This document shows positions 26,311 to 38,257 of a stretch of 64,000 bases of DNA, in pieces. The notes below the pieces were generated by a model. It was not told the DNA's origin. It did not search any database and saw only the letters and a list, made by a program, of their open reading frames with translations. Every line of letters starts with the position of its first letter. The first letter of the stretch is position 1. The stretch is from Atrichornis clamosus. Its lineage: Eukaryota > Chordata > Aves > Passeriformes > Menuridae. Position numbers and translations under genes: made by a program. Location of the stretch: NCBI GenBank assembly GCA_013400975.1, contig WBMZ01011599.1:62001-126000 (forward strand), in the 5' to 3' direction.

Positions 26311-29300
26311 GTCTTAAAATTATTGTGGCATTTTGTTGGGTGTTGGAGCGGCAAGGATTAAAGTGGGTTTTGTCTTTTGGCATGTGCTGCTCCTTCGGTG
26401 TATTTGATGCTGGAAAGCGTTGATCAGGTTCCACCCAAGTGAGCAGCAGCTACAATATGGAAAGGAAGTTTTGCAGGGGGGTGAGGGAGTGGACGCCATG
26501 AGATATCTAGGTACATGCCCACTTAGGCATGTCACTTTTTATGAGGTCTCCATGAGTTCTCTCTTTTATGGCTATTAGAACCGATTCTATCTTAATTCTT
26601 CTTTGTCCCAAGGTTGTCTGTGACCTCTCACTAAGTTCTGTGTCTACAGACAGCTCCACCGCTTACTTCTCTATGCCCCTTGGCCATTCCTTGCAGAAAG
26701 GCAGTTCCACTCCTCACTGGGATGCACAAACCACACCGTTAGAAAGCCACACCATTATCCCAGGGACCTCAACCTCTCCTGTCCGCTCAGCTTGTTTTGC
26801 ATAAAACTTGTCAGGGTATGATATCTGTAAGACTTCAAACCATGTCCCTTGTAGTTGAGATGGGTTCAGAACTGGACCACGTAACACAACCGCATAAATA
26901 TCATTTATGTAGGACTTAGATTTGAAGAAAAAAAAATTAAATATTTTAAAATGCATCAATGGATTGATTTCTTCTATTACTTGCAGTCATAACTTCTGGC
27001 TGCATGCAGAGAACAGCACTAAGAAGGTTCTAAAGTGCAAACTTCCTTTGTACATGATATTAAAAAATGCTCTTCAGTGGGAAACAGTTTTAAATTTAAG
27101 AGAAAAAGAGAGCTCTCTAAGGTGAGACTTGAAGATGTGAATCAGCTTGTACTATCTCAGAGGCTGTAAGTAAGCCTAGGCAGTAAATATGAAAAATTGC
27201 CTTATGTCTGTGAAGAGTAAGGAGGGGTAACAAAAAAAGACATTAAATGCAGGAGGAAATGAAAGGAAAAAGGTTAGAAAAGTTTTGGACAACATGTAGG
27301 AAAATAAATGGCAAAGGCTGGATGTGCTGAATGCCATGAGCAGATGGAATCTACTACTAAGGCTCTGCATCCAGGTTTTCCAGTTTGTGGACTATAGTTC
27401 TGATCTCAGCCCAAACAAAGACTAAACATTTTTCTGTGCCTTGCTATTCACGAGCATAATCCTCCCAGCCCTTCATACCATCGTAACTTTTCTGAGCAGG
27501 ATCCTTGTTCCAAGTGTGTAGGCAATGGACAGGCATGGCTGTAAGGCCACCTTTCGTATCCACGTCCTTTCCATGTCCTGCAGCATTTGGTGGGGATGAC
27601 TCCAGCCCAGGCCTGGCCATCCGATTCTTTCAGGTTTTGAATGACTCCATGAAGAAGTGAGATAACAAGGAGGGACACAGAACACATACTAAGAAAAATC
27701 TTATAACTTCTTACTTATTCTTGGGTTCCTATTCACATATCCCATTGTAGATTCCCGTAATTTGTCCTGTAAAGCGGAGTGCGTAATGGCCAAGTTTTGT
27801 TGCCTTTACCTTGGTTGAAATGTATTCAGGTCATTGATCTGGAGTCTTATCTGTACTCAGCCATCAATTGTCATGAAGTCTGTCAAAACTATTTATCTTT
27901 GGCACCTTTATTTTTTTGTATATTTGCTCTACAATTTACAAAAAAATTCAGAATTATTTGGAAGGACAAGCACTGGCAAACAAAAAGACAGGTAGATGAG
28001 CAGACATCATAATCACAGAAGTTATATTTCCTTAGACTATAAAGCTAGGTAAGAACTTGTTGGAAAAGTGGATATCTTAATTTTGTGCATGCATGTACAT
28101 GGGTTAATGTGAGTCAGTGTTTTAATGGATATTTTCACGGTTTCAAGATGCAGCTTCTAATTTCTTTTTATCAAGTCTGTGGCTGATTGTCTACATTACC
28201 CAGCCACAATTCCACAGTGTTTGGAAAGCTATAGCTAAGCTACATGAACACTAGATCATTAAGAGCAAAATAAGTTTTCCATGGTTAATGTACACCAATG
28301 ACTCTGTTAAAAGAGGCAAAACAAAAACTGCTGTTAAGAGTGTAAAGGTTGCAAAGTCAAATGCGTAAAAGTTGGGAAGCGTTACACTGATAGCTCTGTG
28401 CAAGTTTAATTTGGCTTCCTTGTGTGCATGCATTATGATACAGTCTTTAATTACCTGATCACATACTGTTTTCTCCACGGGACTCCTACCTCACTCAGTG
28501 CACTGGATGAATGTGTCTCACCAAATGAGTAGCTATTCAGTGTTTCCTTTTATTCTCATTATTCAATGCGTATCACCATGACTTATTTACTGATCTTCTA
28601 ATTCTCTTTGTAAATTCAGACTTTTTTATTTCTTCGTGGCCTTTTCGGTGCTGTGCTTCATTAAAGTACCCATGTGCTTCTCATATATCAATGCCTTTAT
28701 CTTCTCAAGGCAGCTGTAAGGTGACGTGAAGTTGATACAGTTTTTGAGAGGAAATGGAAACTGATAATTGTACCAGTATTCGTTAATTTTTGAGGATCTG
28801 CTTTAAGGCTTAAAATCTGTACTTCCCTTTAAACTTTTAAATCAGTGAGATCTATTCTTCATTTTAGGCAATCCTCAATATTTCATTTTGTGAGACCACA
28901 TAATAAGGAGTAAATTAGCAACCCATTTTTAACTAAGGTTTTAATCATCAGAAGTTATTTCAGTACCAAAAACAGTTTTAGTCTGAGAATTTATGCTTGT
29001 CCTCTTGCCCTCTTAACGTTGAAATCAATGGGTTCAATATCTGTACATACCAGCACCCAGGTGTGATTTGATGGGTGCATCAGCAGCATCAGCAGAGTGT
29101 CTCATGCCATCAGTGTGTCCTAAAGGGGACTTGAAGGGCAGAATTTGCCCTATGACCACTGTCTACACCCTTATACGTCCCTGCTTCCAACAGGGAGCTC
29201 TGTCTGGTCTGGCAACCAGCACCTCTTGGCATGAACTTGGCGTACTTGCTCCCCTTTAAGGCATGTATGCAGTCTTGCCTTACCCTTCCCGAGTTTCCAA

Positions 29301-30087
29301 AACTCTAGTTGAACATTATCCCCTTCATAGCAACATTAGTTTGATTAGTTTTATATTGCAAATAATGTATTGTGTACAGACAGTGTCATAAGTATCGTTC
29401 GTCTCAATTTCAGCAGGCATGCATTCCTTTTACTTTATAAATGCCTATAGGAAATATGACTCCTGGGGGTAGTTATAGGAAACGGATTTACAACCAAGTT
29501 AAACCAGAACACATAAACTCTTTTTCACTTGAAGAGAATTTGGAGAGTGGTCATTAACAAAATATGCACGTTATTTTATGTATTTAGTATTTTTAAAATA
29601 CTGTACAAGTCAAACCTGTAGTGAAGTGTACAAGAATTTAAATGTCAGAGAATAGCAAAGTACAGGAGCCTTATTCATTGCAGGTGTATGCAGAAACGGA
29701 GATATGCAAGTTCCAACTCTGACAAAATCTCAGCTTTGAAATTACTCAGTGCAGTCTCATTGAGCAAGTTGATTTAATACACTTATTTAAACTACATTTA
29801 TCACTGTCTCCATTTTTGTATAACTGTGAAATTGAGTTATTTTGGTACATCCCATAATACCTGATTAACGTTCCCAAAGCATTGTGGATGGAGATATTCA
29901 GGGGAAGGTTTCTGTGTGATTTCCCAAGCTGCTCTGTGCTCACTGTTCTACAGTAATAGGTTTTGTGCTGGGTGCATACAGCCCTGCTGTACAGCACCCC
30001 TGTTTTCCTTCTCTCCTTTTGTTTCCTCAAATACTTCAGAATAGAGGAGAGTCCCAGGCACAGTTTTCTTTCTTGAAAGCAAGGGAT
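26311..30087. other. Non-coding DNA, no gene found
   Basis: Unique-looking sequence. The open frames do not exceed about 95 codons and show no recognisable domains. Two overlapping minus-strand frames near 27448-27687 are open in different phases, as expected of chance. No repeats or RNA genes were identified. Confidence 0.55.
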
Positions 30088-30191
30088 TTAACACCTGCTG
30101 TAGTGAAAGGTGTCCCTGCCCGTGGCAAGGGAGTTGGAACAAAACGATCTTTAATATCCCTTCCAACCCAAACCATTCTGTGGTTCTATGA
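30088..30191 (+). mobile_element. CR1 LINE 3'-end fragment
   Basis: Plus-orientation CR1 tail. It carries tagtgaaaggtgtccctgcc, a diverged cgtggcaaggg element, ggaacaaaacgatcttta, cccttccaacccaaacc, and ends in attctgtggttctatga, the terminal CR1 repeat. It shares the same layout with the tail at 16174-16305 but has independent substitutions, so the two are separate insertions. No coding sequence remains. Confidence 0.9.
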
Positions 30192-31852
30192 ATTTTAAAC
30201 CTTCATTTGGCAAAACAAAGCTGTGATCCTCGCATTCACAAGTGGTTCTAATTCTGAAACCTGTCAAATCACTAAGACTCTGCAGACTAGATTTAAGGTA
30301 TTAAACCTTGGAGAGTTCTTTACCTGGAGTTTTACTGGAGGGTATGGCAACAAATTTGTGTGTAAGTCATTTAACTGTAAAGTCACTTCATTATTATCTG
30401 TTTCTTAACCACAGAGTGAAATAATATAGCATTATTGCATTATTTTGAGAGGAGTTTCCCTTGTAGACAAGAATTTGTGATATTTTGCAATTATTTCCAG
30501 AGTTTAAAACATTTTTTTTTAAAAAACATTTCCATGCTCCAGAGCTGCAGAAAACCTTCAGACCTGGAAAAATCGAACTATGTACATATAAAAATTACAT
30601 GTGAAGTAGCTTTTTCATCTGTTCTATCTTTTTCCATTTTCTCGACTTTTTTTTTTATTTTAGAGTACAGCATCTAAAATGTATTTGAGTATTTAAAAAA
30701 AAATAAGGCTATTCTTTTAGAAGATGAAGTAAAAGTGGAAATTGGGACAATTTTTGGACAATGTACTTCGGATACACTCTTCTTAGAAATGCAAAAGTTG
30801 TTTTAATTTTTAGTAGATCTGAATTTCTCTGGAAAATGTTGCCTGAAAATTTCTAGTCATCTCTCCAATGCACTCCAGTCCCACAGAGATTGCTGTGTGA
30901 CTTATTTATCATTTCGGCACATTTGTGGAGATGTAGAACATTGTAAAAACGTTAAGCACTGGTGAAGAGGAGAGTGACTAAGATGCTGTTGCAGCAGAGA
31001 AAGAGAAGTGAAGTAAACATTTCTGTTCTGCCTTCCATTCAGTGTTTATGTAGTAGCCCATCAGTGAGTGAATCTCCACTGTGGGGAATAAAGGTGAGAA
31101 AAGCTTGTGCTGAGATATTCTAGCTGCTATAAATTATCAGCTGTGTCAGCAAGACCAGGTTCTTTGTCAGGGAATAAACAAGAAACCTTTTAACGGATAA
31201 ATGACTTGTCTGGAGAGAACTCCAGGAACATTAAGCCTGAAGGATCAACTTTGAAATTAGCTCCTGTGCATTTGTGAAATAACCAGGATCACTAAGTAAT
31301 ATCACTGCTGATACTGTGTGAGACAAAGAAGGAAAAGTTGAATTTTGCTGTAAGCTATGATTGAGCTACCACCTATGTAATATAAAAATCAAATGATAGA
31401 AAAAGACAAGGACCCTATGGTCTCCTCTGGCTCCTCTATTTCACTTAGGAACTGCAAAATTAGAGCAGTAACAGCAGTGAAGGTCACACTGAGCCTTGAG
31501 ATTGACTGTTCTTAGCAGAGGGATTGTGGCATAGTCTACAACACCTTCAGAGCACAGCAGAGCATCGGGGCTCATCCACAGACTGTACAAAAAACCACAT
31601 CAAGTGCAAATACCTTTTTGTTTTGCCAACAGCTTTCCAAATCTTCTAAAGACTTACACTTTTTTTTAATACCCTCAGGTTAATTTATGTGTGCTGCAAA
31701 TAAATTTATCCATCTGAACTAATCTGAGTAGAATGAGATCAGCAGCAGCAGATGAATGCCAGTTTTGATGACCTACTAACAGTTTGTGTGTGGATATGCT
31801 GTAGCCCTGTATCTCCACATGTCCGATATAGTCACAGTGAGCATGATCTTGC
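30192..31852. other. Non-coding DNA, no gene found
   Basis: AT-rich sequence with several T- and A-tracts between 30510 and 30720. No recognisable exon, RNA gene or transposon. Confidence 0.55.
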
Positions 31853-31917
31853 AACCAGTGTCCTATCTAATCCTCGTTATTAAATCTCATGATGTTTCTG
31901 AGCATCTCCTGGGAGGA
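31853..31917 (+). repeat. First copy of an exact 65-bp duplication
   Basis: It starts aaccagtgtcctatc and ends ctcctgggagga. It is identical base for base to 31939-32003. The left flank runs on as apparently normal genomic sequence, while the right end abuts adapter-like sequence. The simplest reading is that only one copy exists in the real genome. Confidence 0.97.
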
Positions 31918-31938
31918 AGATCGGAAGAGCCACGTCTG
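31918..31938 (+). other. Illumina TruSeq adapter-like insert (probable assembly artefact)
   Basis: The 21 bases begin with agatcggaagagc, identical to the 13-base core shared by Illumina TruSeq adapters. They continue, into the first bases of the next repeat copy, as cacgtctgaac, matching the read-1 adapter continuation except for one missing A. The insert lies exactly between two identical 65-bp copies. The pattern is expected when an untrimmed adapter read-through is incorporated at a contig or gap join and the local sequence is used twice. A natural origin would require chance identity to about 24 adapter bases at a duplication junction, which is very unlikely. Confidence 0.93.
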
Positions 31939-32003
31939 AACCAGTGTCCTATCTAATCCTCGTTATTAAATCTCATGATGTTTCTGAGCATCTCCTGGGA
32001 GGA
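31939..32003 (+). repeat. Second copy of an exact 65-bp duplication
   Basis: Identical to 31853-31917 and offset from it by 86 bp. After the shared gggaggaa it continues into attcag, so the right flank is ordinary sequence. Its first three bases (aac) also fit the adapter continuation, so the junction could have been anchored there. Confidence 0.97.
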
Positions 32004-35000
32004 ATTCAGATTATCTTCCATGCCTGCTGGAAGCCTCGGGAGATGGTAACTTCTTAGCTACATCTGACATCAAAGCTGCTGTGTATTGGCTGCCAACTGC
32101 CAAGAATTTTCCACTGATCTGAATTTATCTTTATTTACTTTGCTTAAAGGGCACATTTCAATGCAAATTCCTTACTAGGAATAGAGCTTAAGCACATGTT
32201 TAATGTTTAAAAATTGTGCTAATTCAGGGTTAGTCAATGAGGGAGGAAAACATCCAAGGAGAGCTGGAAGACTGCTGTCCAGAATGGAGAAGCTTGGCAA
32301 ATGAAAGGGGAAATTCCTAGGAGGAAAAACAGGGGGAAGGATGCATTGCCTTGTTCAACTGGAGCAGACAACCAGTGCTCTGTATTTTGACATCATGTGA
32401 CTGTCACAGTGCAAGCTTAAGCTAGAAACAAACAAAAAGCAAACACAAACCAACCAAACAAAATTCTCTTATTTTCAAGGTTCTTAAGCAAGACTAGAAG
32501 GAAGATGTCTACCTAACTGATGAGATACAGCTTGCCTGAATCTGAATACAGCCTAATATACTCTCTGAAAGTTATAACCAGTTCCAAAGCATACTTCCTA
32601 TATCCTGCTGTCCTGTGACTCCGCCACCGTTTATTTCATCAAGTGAAGAAGCAGTGTCAGGAGAAGAATGAGATAAAGTATTCAGAGCTAGCCAAAGGAA
32701 AAGTTTTAATATCCAATACAGTGGTATGGAGCAAAGATGGTAGCAGGTCTTAGTGCTGGAGAAATTTCCTGTAGCTGCTCTTCCTGGAAGGGAGATCCAA
32801 ATGCTGGTCAGTGTTGCCCTGGAGAGGAGACGAGCGGTGCTCCTGCTGCACCAGGGACTGCTCCTTCCTGCGTCAAGCACAGACTCAGCTGTAAGACTTG
32901 TGTTACAGTGACAAATGCAATTGAGTAAAAAATCAGGAGAACTCCAAGAATGTGCACAGCCAGAAATACAGCAGCAGTTCACTGAATTGCAGGGACCGGG
33001 ACTTGACTGTCCTAACACTTAAAAATCTCCTGATTGTGCACAATGTAATGTAGAGTGAGCATGAATTGTGACACTGGTCATATGTTGGTGATTGTCACAG
33101 AAACAGATATATCGCTGATTTTCAGGGACGGTGAATGCTAAACATCTCTCCTCAGCTCGTGGCTCTTGCAAACACTGATTTTTTTCTTCATGGTTTCCCT
33201 GTTTCTTAAATCTCTAAGCTCTCTCCACACAAACTACATGGCATAAACTTCAATAGTTCATTTTAGTTAAGAGGATGCTACAAACGACAAATAATTTTCT
33301 TTCCTGAGAGAAAAGAAATCATAGGCAAAGAGAGGTTTCTTTTTTAGTCAATTTCCTAATTTTCTTTCTTTTAAAAGTGTCAGACGCAAAGCAGCTGGAG
33401 GCCTCCTTTTACAACGCTGCTAAAACCTGCACCTCTCCAGATCTTGACTAAATGGGCACAGTCTCGAGAGCCTACTATAGCTACTGCTGCCCTGAGCAGA
33501 GGTTTGGACTGGACACTCTCTAGGGCTTCTTTCCAGCCTCAGCAATGCTGTCGTTTGATGTTCTGCCTTTAGGAGTAGGCTATAATATTCCTCCAAAGAG
33601 CAAATCAATTATTTCTTCTGAATTTAATGAATTCTTAATCTTACTCTTTGCCTATTCCACTCTTTAAATCTTTCCCTACACCCTCAGAAATTACATGTCT
33701 GTCGTGTTCTTTGATAATTAGTCACTAGTGCAACATAGCACATCTGGTGGCTTCTGCATCTTTTTTTTTTAGTTGTTGTTGGTTAAATGATCTGGATCTA
33801 ATGCTGAAACAGAAAACTGTGTCTCAGTAAATAAAGCCATACAAGCACCTTGCAGGCACTATTAACTGTTTGACACTGCTGAACTTCCTGAGCAGACCCA
33901 GGTAGAATGAAGCTGGGATAATGGATTGGAGCATCACAACCACCCCAGAGAAGACAAGGGGTAAGCAGAATATTGAAAGCAGACTGAAATTCATTGGCAT
34001 GCCTGTATTTATGTGCAAAAGATAGACAGAGGCCACTGTAAAGCTGATTGAAAGAGCAGCCTCCTCTGCAGTACCCTTGTAAGCATAAAATTTGAATTTT
34101 TGCGCCATATTGCCACCTTTTATGTCCCTCATGGTTTGCATTTGCTGAAGTTTTCTTACTCTCATTAGGATTCCTCCAAACAAAGAGCACAGCTCCTCTA
34201 TAAGTAAGTCTGATTTCAGAGTTGAGTCTGTTTAGCTTTCTGTGGAAGAGTAAGCTCTGGAAAAATAATTTTCTGAGCCAAGTTCAGAGATGACACTGGC
34301 TGTGATATTGTAGTAGGTTAACATAAATGATCATAAAGTGTTGGTACTTGTATATCCAGGAGATTATGTTGCAAGACTTTTCTGTGTGGAATGAGTAACA
34401 CGAAAGCACAGAGTAGTTGAAACTCCCTAAAAGATGATTTCTTTGTTATCTCTAGCCTTCCAGTAAGAAAATTTACGGTGAGAATACACCTCGTTATGAA
34501 TGTGTTGTTATCATTGCTTTGTAAAGAAGCAGCACGTCTTTCTAAAGCCTGCCTTATCTCTCGCTGCCCTCTGAAGCTGTAAAGATGAGTGTTGTGTCAT
34601 TTAGTGCAGGAGATCTCTTATCTTTATAATCAGCACCTTTTCAGAGAAAAGTCAGCTTCTTTTTGCTTGTATTCCACTTTGGAAAAGTTTGTTTAAAACG
34701 GAAAGGAACCTTATTACTGCAGTGTCTGCTGTGGTTAGACTGCTACTCATTCCCTGTATTTAGTGTAAATATTTTAGACAGAACATACTTGCCTATGGCT
34801 AAATTCACAGCTTTTATTCAGTTTTTACTGTCTACAAGTTAAAACAGAATCTTTGGGTTTTGTTTAAAAGTAGCTTAAACTTGTATTTACCAATGCCAAA
34901 TATGTGCTCTTGAGATGACCTTGTCTACATGCAAATGGCTGTGATATATATAAGTCTTTGCGTTTATTAACTAAATTACTAATAAACCGAACAGAATCTC

Positions 35001-38000
35001 CCCTATCAAGTTGGGTGTACTCCTCTTTCCACATGGTCCATTAAGCACGAGTCCCTGGAGGTTTACTCTTTTGGAGTGTCTGTTTTATTGGATACAATTT
35101 CCTCATGAGTGACTGTTACGCTGAAGGAAACATCAAGTACATAAACTAGATGTTTATATACTACGGTAAGCCTTGGGCAAGGTAATGTGCTTTACATAAT
35201 TACATATGTGGGAAAACAGATCAATTAAAACTTGAAGGGTAGTTCCTTAGGTTGGTGTTGGGCTTCCAGATGTGGTTTGAAGGTCCTTAGAGCAGAGTTG
35301 AAAAGTTTGGGATTAATCTTCAAGCTCTCTCTCTCTTGTAATGGAGGCTCCAAGGTCAATAAATTTATAAATAAAACCCTGACTTTTCCCTAGTAACTCC
35401 AAAACTTACCCTGCTTTGCAAACTGCGTGTTATCAAAACACTATGTGAGATCCATTATTTTCATATAGCCATTTTTTTTACAAAATCGCGTTCATTTGGC
35501 TAATTGTGTTGAACTAAAACAAATGTAATTTGCCAAATGTTTCTCATCAGTCCATATTGTAAACTACTGGCTACTTTCAGGAATTTAAAGAACAGTTATC
35601 AACTTCAGGCACCTGGCTGTGGATTTTATGCTAAGGGTCTCCAAGTCTCTGATGGTAACGTGTCTTATGAAAATCCAACTCCTTTTATTTAACCTTTACC
35701 AAGGACACAAATTTTAGGGCTTAACATTAGAAGGTGCATGTTTAGATGAACACTTGTCAAATGTAGGTTATGACAATTTGCCAGCTCAAAGAGATGGGGT
35801 AAGGGGCAAAATTTGCCAGTCTGAAGAAGTTCAAGTTTCTTGAATAGGAAGTGTCTTGATCCAAAATCAGGAGAGAATACAACAGATAAAAGGCACAATA
35901 CTTGATTATCCAGTGAGCCTGTGACCACAACTCATTTTTCCACAGGAGCCTGGCTGCATAGCTTTAATATTTATAATTAGATGTGTGATGCAAATTAAGG
36001 AAATAGAAAATATTGCTGGAGGATAGATCATAATCTGAGGGAAAAGTTTTAGTGGAATTAACTTTTTTTCCAATTTACTGCTGTTTTCTATTGCCAACAA
36101 ATGACTCTTGTTGGCAACAGATGAACAGTAGACCAAAATTAACATAATTTGTCATAATTTTCCTACTGGATATCTTGATGGGTTTAATTTTATTTTGCAA
36201 TATTACTAGATTTTGTAATAAGCTTTATGGAACCATATTAATTAGTGCCTTTGGGGAAGTTAGAAGAGAAAATATTTTTTTGTGAGAGAAGATGTGTATG
36301 AAATATTCTCAAATAGAAATAATGACAATTTTTTTCTTCTACTCTCTAGGCTTCTTTCCCTTGGCCTGACTACTGCTTAACACTTTACATGATGAAACAA
36401 AATTATCTCTTCTTTTTTTTTTTCTTTTCTTTAATTCTTGAAATTGAGTATGTTTTGTGAAAAGAGAGCTGAAGAACATCATGTAGAGAAATTTACTTTG
36501 GAAACTCAGTGAATTACAACTGAGTTTTTCCTTCCTCTGAACTGCGTTTGCATGCTTTATATGATTTATTGTTCATTAGTTCAGGTTAGAGAAAACTTTC
36601 ACTCTGTTACTGTGAACTGCAGAATTCAATAAAAGAAAGGAAAATATTTCACTTGCAGAGATGCTGAAAGGCCAATTATGGTTCTTCTGAGTTTACATTA
36701 GGAAATGGTGGCAAGCTGCTTTCTTTTTAAGTCCTTAGTAATTTAAGAGCATGAGCTTCGTAGAAGTATAATGGACTTACAGTCTGAAATCACTCTAAAT
36801 GGGAATTTCAAATGTCCCACTGACTGTTTGTGTTAGACAAAATTGTTCTTTGTTGGACCAGACAGGGGATAATAGGAAATAAGCCTGACTGCCACATTTC
36901 TGCTTGGCTACTGCATCCTTTTAGTGGTGGCAAAAAGAGAATCTGAATTTCTTTCAGGTGATCCTGGAGTGATCTCTTATAGACAAAGCGCTGACTCCAA
37001 CGGCTCAATCCATCCCCAGAATAAAAGGAATTTATATATATTCTTTCTTGAGCTCCATTTAGCAAAATAAATATTACCGCTGCTCTGTGGGGCTTTCCTG
37101 CTGGGGTGGCAAAAAGGACAAAGAAACAATGGGGACACCACAGCGCACCCGTCCTGCCATAAGAGCAGAGGAGAGTCTTAAGGTTTGTGAGCAATGGAAC
37201 CTTTGTGTGTCTGTTTTGCTAAATGCACAGCAAGGAAATCTGCCCCACACTGATAGTCATGAGTGGAAGCTTTGTTCTTCCATTCTCAACAAACTCCTCA
37301 ACAAGAAGGATCATTTTCAAGTCATCATAATTTTTAATTAAAGCATCGGCTTCTCTTGCATTTTGTTATGACATAAGCACCTTCTTCCCTAAACAAGCAC
37401 TGCTGCTAGGCCAGACCTCCAGCTGATAGAAGTTGACTCAGGTTTCATTTGATGTTGCTGGAACCGCTGCTCGGTTCCACTTCTTCTCCTGAGTATTTGT
37501 GCTACTATTTTTTTATGCAATATTTAAGGCAAGTGCTCATGGTCCCAGGACAGCAGCTGCCAGCTTTATTAAGTAATTGGAGTGCAGGAGTCATGCTTAC
37601 AGCTCAGCCTCTGTTGGCAGGAATTCAGCAGGGAGAGCTGAACTTTATTCCAAAGTACAGCACAGCCCTTCTCCAGAGGGACCAATGAATGTGAGAGAAA
37701 TATATGAGCAGGCAAGTCCCCCTGCAACAATCATCTCTTATTAATGCTTGAACGATAAGAGCACTACCTTATAAGTCTGCCTCTAGTTTCTAAATACAGA
37801 TTTGCAACTGCTTTGGTTGTGTCAACTACATTTTCTTGCTATACAATTTCCTGGATAATGTGAAAAAGAAAGTGGAGGGAACTCCTTTCATGTCAATCAC
37901 AATTATTTCCTCCAACTACTTGGTATTTTTTTCCCCTCTTTCTTTCTTTTACAGTTTTTTTAAAATGCTGGTGATTTTGAAATTAAATTGATATTTTACA

Positions 38001-38243
38001 GGAAAACGTTATACCACTAGGTTGGAAAATACTGAAACTGTTCTGCTTATTCCCCTGTTGTTCCTCCACAGATCATCTTTTTACTTTCTCTCTCCAAATA
38101 TTCTACTCATCAAATCTAGTACAGATTTATTGACAATTATATTGCCCTGAAACAGTGAGTGTTTCTCTTTTAAAGACTGAGTGTTGCTGGAAACCGACTT
38201 CTGTTGAGCTCTCTTTATTACTTAAATATTTAATAATCTGATC
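32004..38243. other. Non-coding DNA, no gene found
   Basis: An AAAC-rich simple tract lies at 32426-32464, and a T-run occurs near 33762-33770 and again near 36412-36423. Open minus-strand frames at 32572-33018 (148 codons) and 33798-34190 (two phases open at once, 130 and 119 codons) have no recognisable domain. No exon could be defended. Confidence 0.5.
36091..36117. repeat. Perfect 10-bp inverted repeat, 7-nt spacer
   Basis: The arms are ttgccaacaa (36091-36100) and ttgttggcaa (36108-36117), with spacer atgactc. The spacer resembles a partial AP-1 core, and the arms contain NFI-like TTGGCA half sites in an everted arrangement. Any binding role is inference. Confidence 0.8.
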
Positions 38244-38257
38244 GTGTGTGTGTGTGT
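38244..38257 (+). repeat. (GT)7 microsatellite
   Basis: Seven perfect GT dinucleotides, bounded by atc and att. Short, so likely of low polymorphism. Confidence 0.9.

Noticed and set aside
32572..33018. 148-codon minus-strand frame rich in Ser, Cys and Leu
   Set aside because: Composition resembles translation of random non-coding DNA. No family recognised.
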